Of a DNA stretch of 64,000 nt, positions 61,085-64,000 are shown one piece after another. Source of the DNA: Phycisphaerae bacterium (lineage in GTDB: Bacteria > Planctomycetota > Phycisphaerae > UBA1845 > Fen-1342). Numbering within the stretch: the stretch's first letter is position 1; each line of letters starts with the position of its first letter. The notes beneath the pieces were generated by a model that had not been told where the DNA came from, did not search any database, and worked only from the letters and a program-made list of their open reading frames with translations. A program made the position numbers and the translations under genes. The stretch lies in contig JANQNU010000084.1 in NCBI GenBank assembly GCA_028279405.1, forward strand, positions 62,001-126,000, written 5' to 3'.

Positions 61085-62527
61085 CTACTTCAGCCACTGG
61101 ACCCACATCTTGGCCCGCGGATAATCGATGGTGAAAGTTTGCATGTCACGGAAGAAAGGCATGCCGATCAGGATATCGTTCTGGATGCCGAGCATCGGGC
61201 TGAGCATCTTGTCGAGCACGTCCAGCCCGAGGCCGCTGATCTTGCGGTAGGTTTTGTCGGCAAAACGAACATCGGTTCCGGGTGCCAGCGCAAGCCCGGC
61301 GTTTTCGCCAGTACCCACGCCCATCGCCATCACGTTGTACACCTGAATCGAGTACTCCGGAAACAGCGCGCGCAATCGCGAAGGCGTTAACGCCACCGCG
61401 TCGGCGCCCGAATCCAGTAGACCCGCCGCTGGCTTGCCCTCGATCTCTACCAGCGTGATCAGCTTTGCATCGCCCACCAACCACACGGGGGCCGCAACTC
61501 CGACCGCCTGCGACTCGCCGCTCTCGGTGACGATCAGTTTCGCGTTCGCGAAATCCATGGTCATCCGGGCACCCATGAACACGCCCGTGCCCAGAATCCC
61601 GTCCGCCTGGTGCAACAGCGCCGCGCTGGCATCGAACACGCGCGTCATCACGCGCCGACACCTGATCCCGCCGATCGTCAATTCATCGACGAGCGATTGC
61701 TCCGAGTCATCGACACCGCCGACGCCACGGATCTTCGCCGAGGCGTGCACCGGGAGCCCGACCTCCCGCGCTACTTTCCGGTCCACCGACAACATCACGC
61801 TCCCACCCGTGTCGGCGATCATGCGATAAGGCCCCTTGCCGTTGATGAACACATCAACGTACGGCAAGTTGAGCATTCGGTGCGGCGGCATCGCCGCCTC
61901 GCCGTAGCGCGTCACCTGATTGATCGGCTCCGGACCGATCGCGTCCAGGAACTCGGCCACACCACCGAGGTTTTCCTCGAAGTACACTTCCGGAAACCCG
62001 TTGCGTGGATCAGACCGATCGAGGGTTTGACGAATCAGATCCGCCACCCCCTTCAGCTCGTTTCGCGCCAGCTTGGCGCCGACCACCAAGGCCAGATCTT
62101 CGGCCTGCACAGTGTCCAGCGCCTCCAGCCGCTCGACCAACGGCGCCAGTGTATCGCCGCGCCCCTCCGCGAGCGCCATGCCGATCAGCATCGACAATCC
62201 CACGCGATCGCGCGTATCTGCTGGAATCCGCTCTACGACGCGCTGCGCGTCCCGAATGCGACCCGCTCTCCAATAGGCGCGCGCGACCAGTCCACGTAGC
62301 TTCGCGTTCCCCGCATGGCGTTTCTCAGCCTGTTCCGCGAGATCGACCGCAGCCCGCCAATCGTCCGCTTTCCAGGCCGCCTCGAACGCGTCGGCGTATT
62401 GCCGGACCGTCTGCCCGCCTTTGGCCTCACGCACGGCGCTATCCGCTTTTCGCTTCCATTGCGCAAGGTGTGCGTCCGGACTCTGCGTCAAGAGCACCAG
62501 CGCCAATGCGACCATCTGCGACATCAT
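61085..62527 (-). CDS. Exported two-lobed aspartic protease (retropepsin-like)
   Basis: 480 residues; AAAGGACG before ATGATG. A short signal peptide (MVALALVLLTQSPDA) and a helical TPR-like part (about 20-190: AFEAAWKADDWRAAVDLAEQA, LRGLVARAYWRAGRIRDA) precede two retropepsin-type lobes. The first has MIADTGGSVML (about 235) and GILGTGVFMGA; the second has GLLDSGADAVAL (about 372) and ILIGMPFFRD. Both catalytic Asp are present (DTG and DSG), so one chain could make the active pair that viral enzymes form by dimerising. Likely periplasmic. Confidence 0.87.
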   Translation of the reverse strand: MMSQMVALALVLLTQSPDAHLAQWKRKADSAVREAKGGQTVRQYADAFEAAWKADDWRAAVDLAEQAEKRHAGNAKLRGLVARAYWRAGRIRDAQRVVERIPADTRDRVGLSMLIGMALAEGRGDTLAPLVERLEALDTVQAEDLALVVGAKLARNELKGVADLIRQTLDRSDPRNGFPEVYFEENLGGVAEFLDAIGPEPINQVTRYGEAAMPPHRMLNLPYVDVFINGKGPYRMIADTGGSVMLSVDRKVAREVGLPVHASAKIRGVGGVDDSEQSLVDELTIGGIRCRRVMTRVFDASAALLHQADGILGTGVFMGARMTMDFANAKLIVTESGESQAVGVAAPVWLVGDAKLITLVEIEGKPAAGLLDSGADAVALTPSRLRALFPEYSIQVYNVMAMGVGTGENAGLALAPGTDVRFADKTYRKISGLGLDVLDKMLSPMLGIQNDILIGMPFFRDMQTFTIDYPRAKMWVQWLK

Positions 62528-62610
62528 CGTCCTTTCGTTCCGATACTCGCTCGGTACGAGATATAGTTGCCCAATCGGAGCGAATCAATCCGAGACACCC
62601 CCACCGACAA

Positions 62611-63561
62611 TTATCGACGACCAGAACCGCCTTGGTCTGCATCGCGCGGCCCGCGACTGCGCGCCTTGCGCATTCCCCGCAACTCCGCTTCCTCGGATGA
62701 CGAGAAATGCCGCAGATTCTCGACACTGATGCGCGGAATCCAGGCCGACCCGGGAAGATGATAAATCGTCTTGCGAACGCTCGCGAAAACCACTCGGTCC
62801 GTGTCCGTCGCAGGTCCCACATGCTGCCGGAGGAACGACACCGTCGCCGGGATCGCCGCACTCACTTGCCCGAACATTCGCGTCCCGTGGTAACGCCCCG
62901 GCTCGATCCGCGCCTCCGCACCAGAACCGATTGCCGCCAGACGCTCCGGTGCCTCACGCTCGTGAGCGGTCGCGACGAGCAACAGCCGACGTCCGGTAAC
63001 TTGCCGCATATCCTGCTCCGAGTTGAGTCCGAGGTAATTCAGGCCCGGGCTCAGGCAAACGACGGCGTCAACGCTGCGGTCGTAGCCCGCGTACTGGATC
63101 GCGATGCTACAGCCGACGCTGGCTCCGACCAGTCCGAACCGCGCCCGGTCGACGTTCGGCTGCCGCGCGAGCCAGTCGTACGCGGCACGGACGTCCTCCT
63201 GCATCTCGCGGAAGATGGCCGGATCGCGCTCCTGCACCCGCTTGGTGCTGGCAGTAGTCGCGCTCTCACCATGCCCGCGAAGGTCGATCGCCAGTGTCGC
63301 AAAGCCCGCTTCGTGAAGCGGGCCGATCAGTGGCTCCCACGCGGTTCGATCGCTGCGGTACATGTGAAGCAGGATGACCATCGGTGCGGGCGGTGCGGGC
63401 GTTTGCGATTTCGGAGCGTAGTAGTCTGCAAATATGCGGTGCCCGTCGCGCGCCTGAAAAGAGACGGCCTGCTTGCTCGGCATCCGGTCGGAAGCGGCCG
63501 CGGTCTGGGCCTGTAAGGTGATTGCCAGGGCGAGGCATAGGCCCCATTTTGCGTATTTCAC
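62611..63561 (-). CDS. Exported alpha/beta hydrolase
   Basis: 316 residues from a GTG start with GGAGGG upstream. Signal peptide YAKWGLCLALAITLQAQTAAA-SD. The fold is that of dienelactone-hydrolase/serine-esterase relatives: APMVILLHMYRSDRTAWEPL, LAIDLRGHGESA, and the nucleophile elbow GLVGASVGCSIAIQYA (Ser about 147). The C-terminus has extra residues (RVVFASVRKTIYHLPGS...ENLRHFSS...) past the hydrolase. Substrate unknown. It diverges from the ECF sigma factor gene. Confidence 0.88.
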   Translation of the reverse strand: MKYAKWGLCLALAITLQAQTAAASDRMPSKQAVSFQARDGHRIFADYYAPKSQTPAPPAPMVILLHMYRSDRTAWEPLIGPLHEAGFATLAIDLRGHGESATTASTKRVQERDPAIFREMQEDVRAAYDWLARQPNVDRARFGLVGASVGCSIAIQYAGYDRSVDAVVCLSPGLNYLGLNSEQDMRQVTGRRLLLVATAHEREAPERLAAIGSGAEARIEPGRYHGTRMFGQVSAAIPATVSFLRQHVGPATDTDRVVFASVRKTIYHLPGSAWIPRISVENLRHFSSSEEAELRGMRKARSRGPRDADQGGSGRR

Positions 63562-63630
63562 AATGAAACCCTCCGGCTGACATGTGGTGAAGTCGGGATG
63601 AAAACTTTATCGGCGTCTGTTATTGTAAGG

Positions 63631-63672
63631 GGCGGTCTGACATCCGCCAGATTTCACGTCAGGATCAGACCG
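63631..63672 (+). promoter_or_regulatory. Two competing inverted repeats upstream of the ECF sigma gene
   Basis: CGGTCTGA (63633-63640) pairs perfectly with TCAGACCG (63665-63672). GGCGG (63631-63635) pairs with CCGCC (63644-63648). They share bases and cannot form at once. The location is the leader, or operator zone, about 100 bases before the sigma factor start. Function is inferred. Confidence 0.45.
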
Positions 63673-63769
63673 GGATTCTGCGAGACGGGAATGGAATTGG
63701 CATTTCGGCGGTTAATCCAGGTACAGAGCGGCTTTACCGCTCGATCGCCGAGAAAATCGGTGATGTCGC

Positions 63770-64000
63770 GTGGATGATCGGTCCTTTGAAGAAGTGGCCT
63801 TGCCGCACCTCGACGCGGTTTACCGTTTCGCGCGACGACTGTGTCGGGACGAGCACGAGGCGGAAGACATTGTTCAGGAGACGTTCCTCAAGGCACATAA
63901 AGCCTTTGGCAGTTTCGAGTTACGGGACTACGGCATCAAGCCGTGGTTGCTCAAGATTCTGCACAACACGTTCCTGAACCATCGCAGCAGGGAGAAGCGG
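63770..64000 (+). CDS. ECF RNA polymerase sigma factor, 5' part (runs off the window)
   Basis: 77 residues are visible from a GTG start; an in-frame TGA lies nine bases upstream, so this is the first possible start. The sequence shows sigma-2 region motifs: LPHLDAVYRFARRLCRDEHEAEDIVQETFLKAHKAF is region 2.1-2.2 (the EDIVQETFL core is diagnostic), and PWLLKILHNTFLNHRSREKR is region 2.3-2.4. Region 4 lies outside. The frame is different from the short open frame at 63774, which is a shadow. It is a regulator of unknown signal; an anti-sigma gene would be expected downstream. Confidence 0.88.
   Translation, partial: MDDRSFEEVALPHLDAVYRFARRLCRDEHEAEDIVQETFLKAHKAFGSFELRDYGIKPWLLKILHNTFLNHRSREKR

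Noticed and set aside
63774-63977. 67-codon frame at the right edge
   Set aside because: It is four bases out of frame with the GTG at 63770, whose translation shows the sigma-factor region 2 motifs.
1-64000. tRNA, rRNA, tmRNA and RNase P RNA genes
   Set aside because: Looked for T-loop (GGTTCRAATCC) and other core motifs by eye on both strands; none found. A covariance-model scan would be needed to exclude a divergent one.

Overview
This is a high-GC bacterial chromosome segment that looks like a planctomycete, most probably of the Phycisphaerae type. That placement is inferred from content, since no rRNA is present. The supporting content is: three secreted proteins ending in dockerin-like repeats of the DMNCDG...VSVGDIN type; two PEP-CTERM-type anchors (VPEPG, hydrophobic stretch, RRR); a DUF1559-like pseudopilin; a PQQ-type beta-propeller; zinc-ribbon membrane proteins; and a division/cell-wall cluster with no ftsZ or ftsA attached. 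I see no tRNA, rRNA, CRISPR array, transposase, integrase or phage gene.

Layout. 0.4-8.4 kb: secreted proteins (PQQ propeller, PKD-LamG lipoprotein, LTD-dockerin protein) and a 987-residue coiled-coil lipoprotein with a basic Asn/Arg/Ser tail, closed by a strong terminator. 8.4-12.7 kb: an RND efflux pump (adaptor plus permease). 13.4-19.8 kb: PEP-CTERM and dockerin proteins, a homocysteine methyltransferase-like gene with a partner, a thioredoxin-fold protein and a PHP phosphoesterase. 20-27 kb: an operon of lipoprotein, small protein and YhaM-like OB-HD exonuclease; an M16 peptidase relative without its zinc motif; a zinc-ribbon protein; a pseudopilin. 27-37.7 kb: a 1524-residue pseudokinase/helical-repeat/FGE-like membrane protein, then a tightly packed run rsmE, GGQ release-factor-like gene, membrane/SPOR-like gene, TPR gene, dapB, murD, mutY. 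38.9-41.1 kb: four tandem zinc-ribbon/two-TM paralogs in an A-B-A-B order. 41.7-51.9 kb, minus strand: mraZ, rsmH, LysM gene, ftsL-like, ftsI, murE, murF, mraY, ftsW. 52-64 kb: queG, small proteins, a lipoprotein hydrolase overlapping rsmA tail to tail, endonuclease V, threonine aldolase, secreted proteins, a two-lobed retropepsin-like protein, an alpha/beta hydrolase, and the 5' end of an ECF sigma factor at the right edge.

How the genes fit together. DapB makes the precursor of meso-diaminopimelate, and MurE carries the DNPR signature of the meso-DAP-adding enzyme. With MurD, MurF, MraY, FtsW and FtsI this describes a DAP-type peptidoglycan synthesis route split over two loci. RsmH, RsmE and RsmA modify 16S rRNA, and QueG modifies tRNA. 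Nearly all long gene-free stretches are filled by one dispersed family of GC-rich palindromic repeats, including a 93-94 bp unit in tandem at 13.1 kb. The least explained parts are the A-B-A-B gene array, the pseudokinase fusion, the coiled-coil lipoprotein, the repeat family, and a set of hairpins with GGAGG-bearing loops in the mraZ-rsmH gap.
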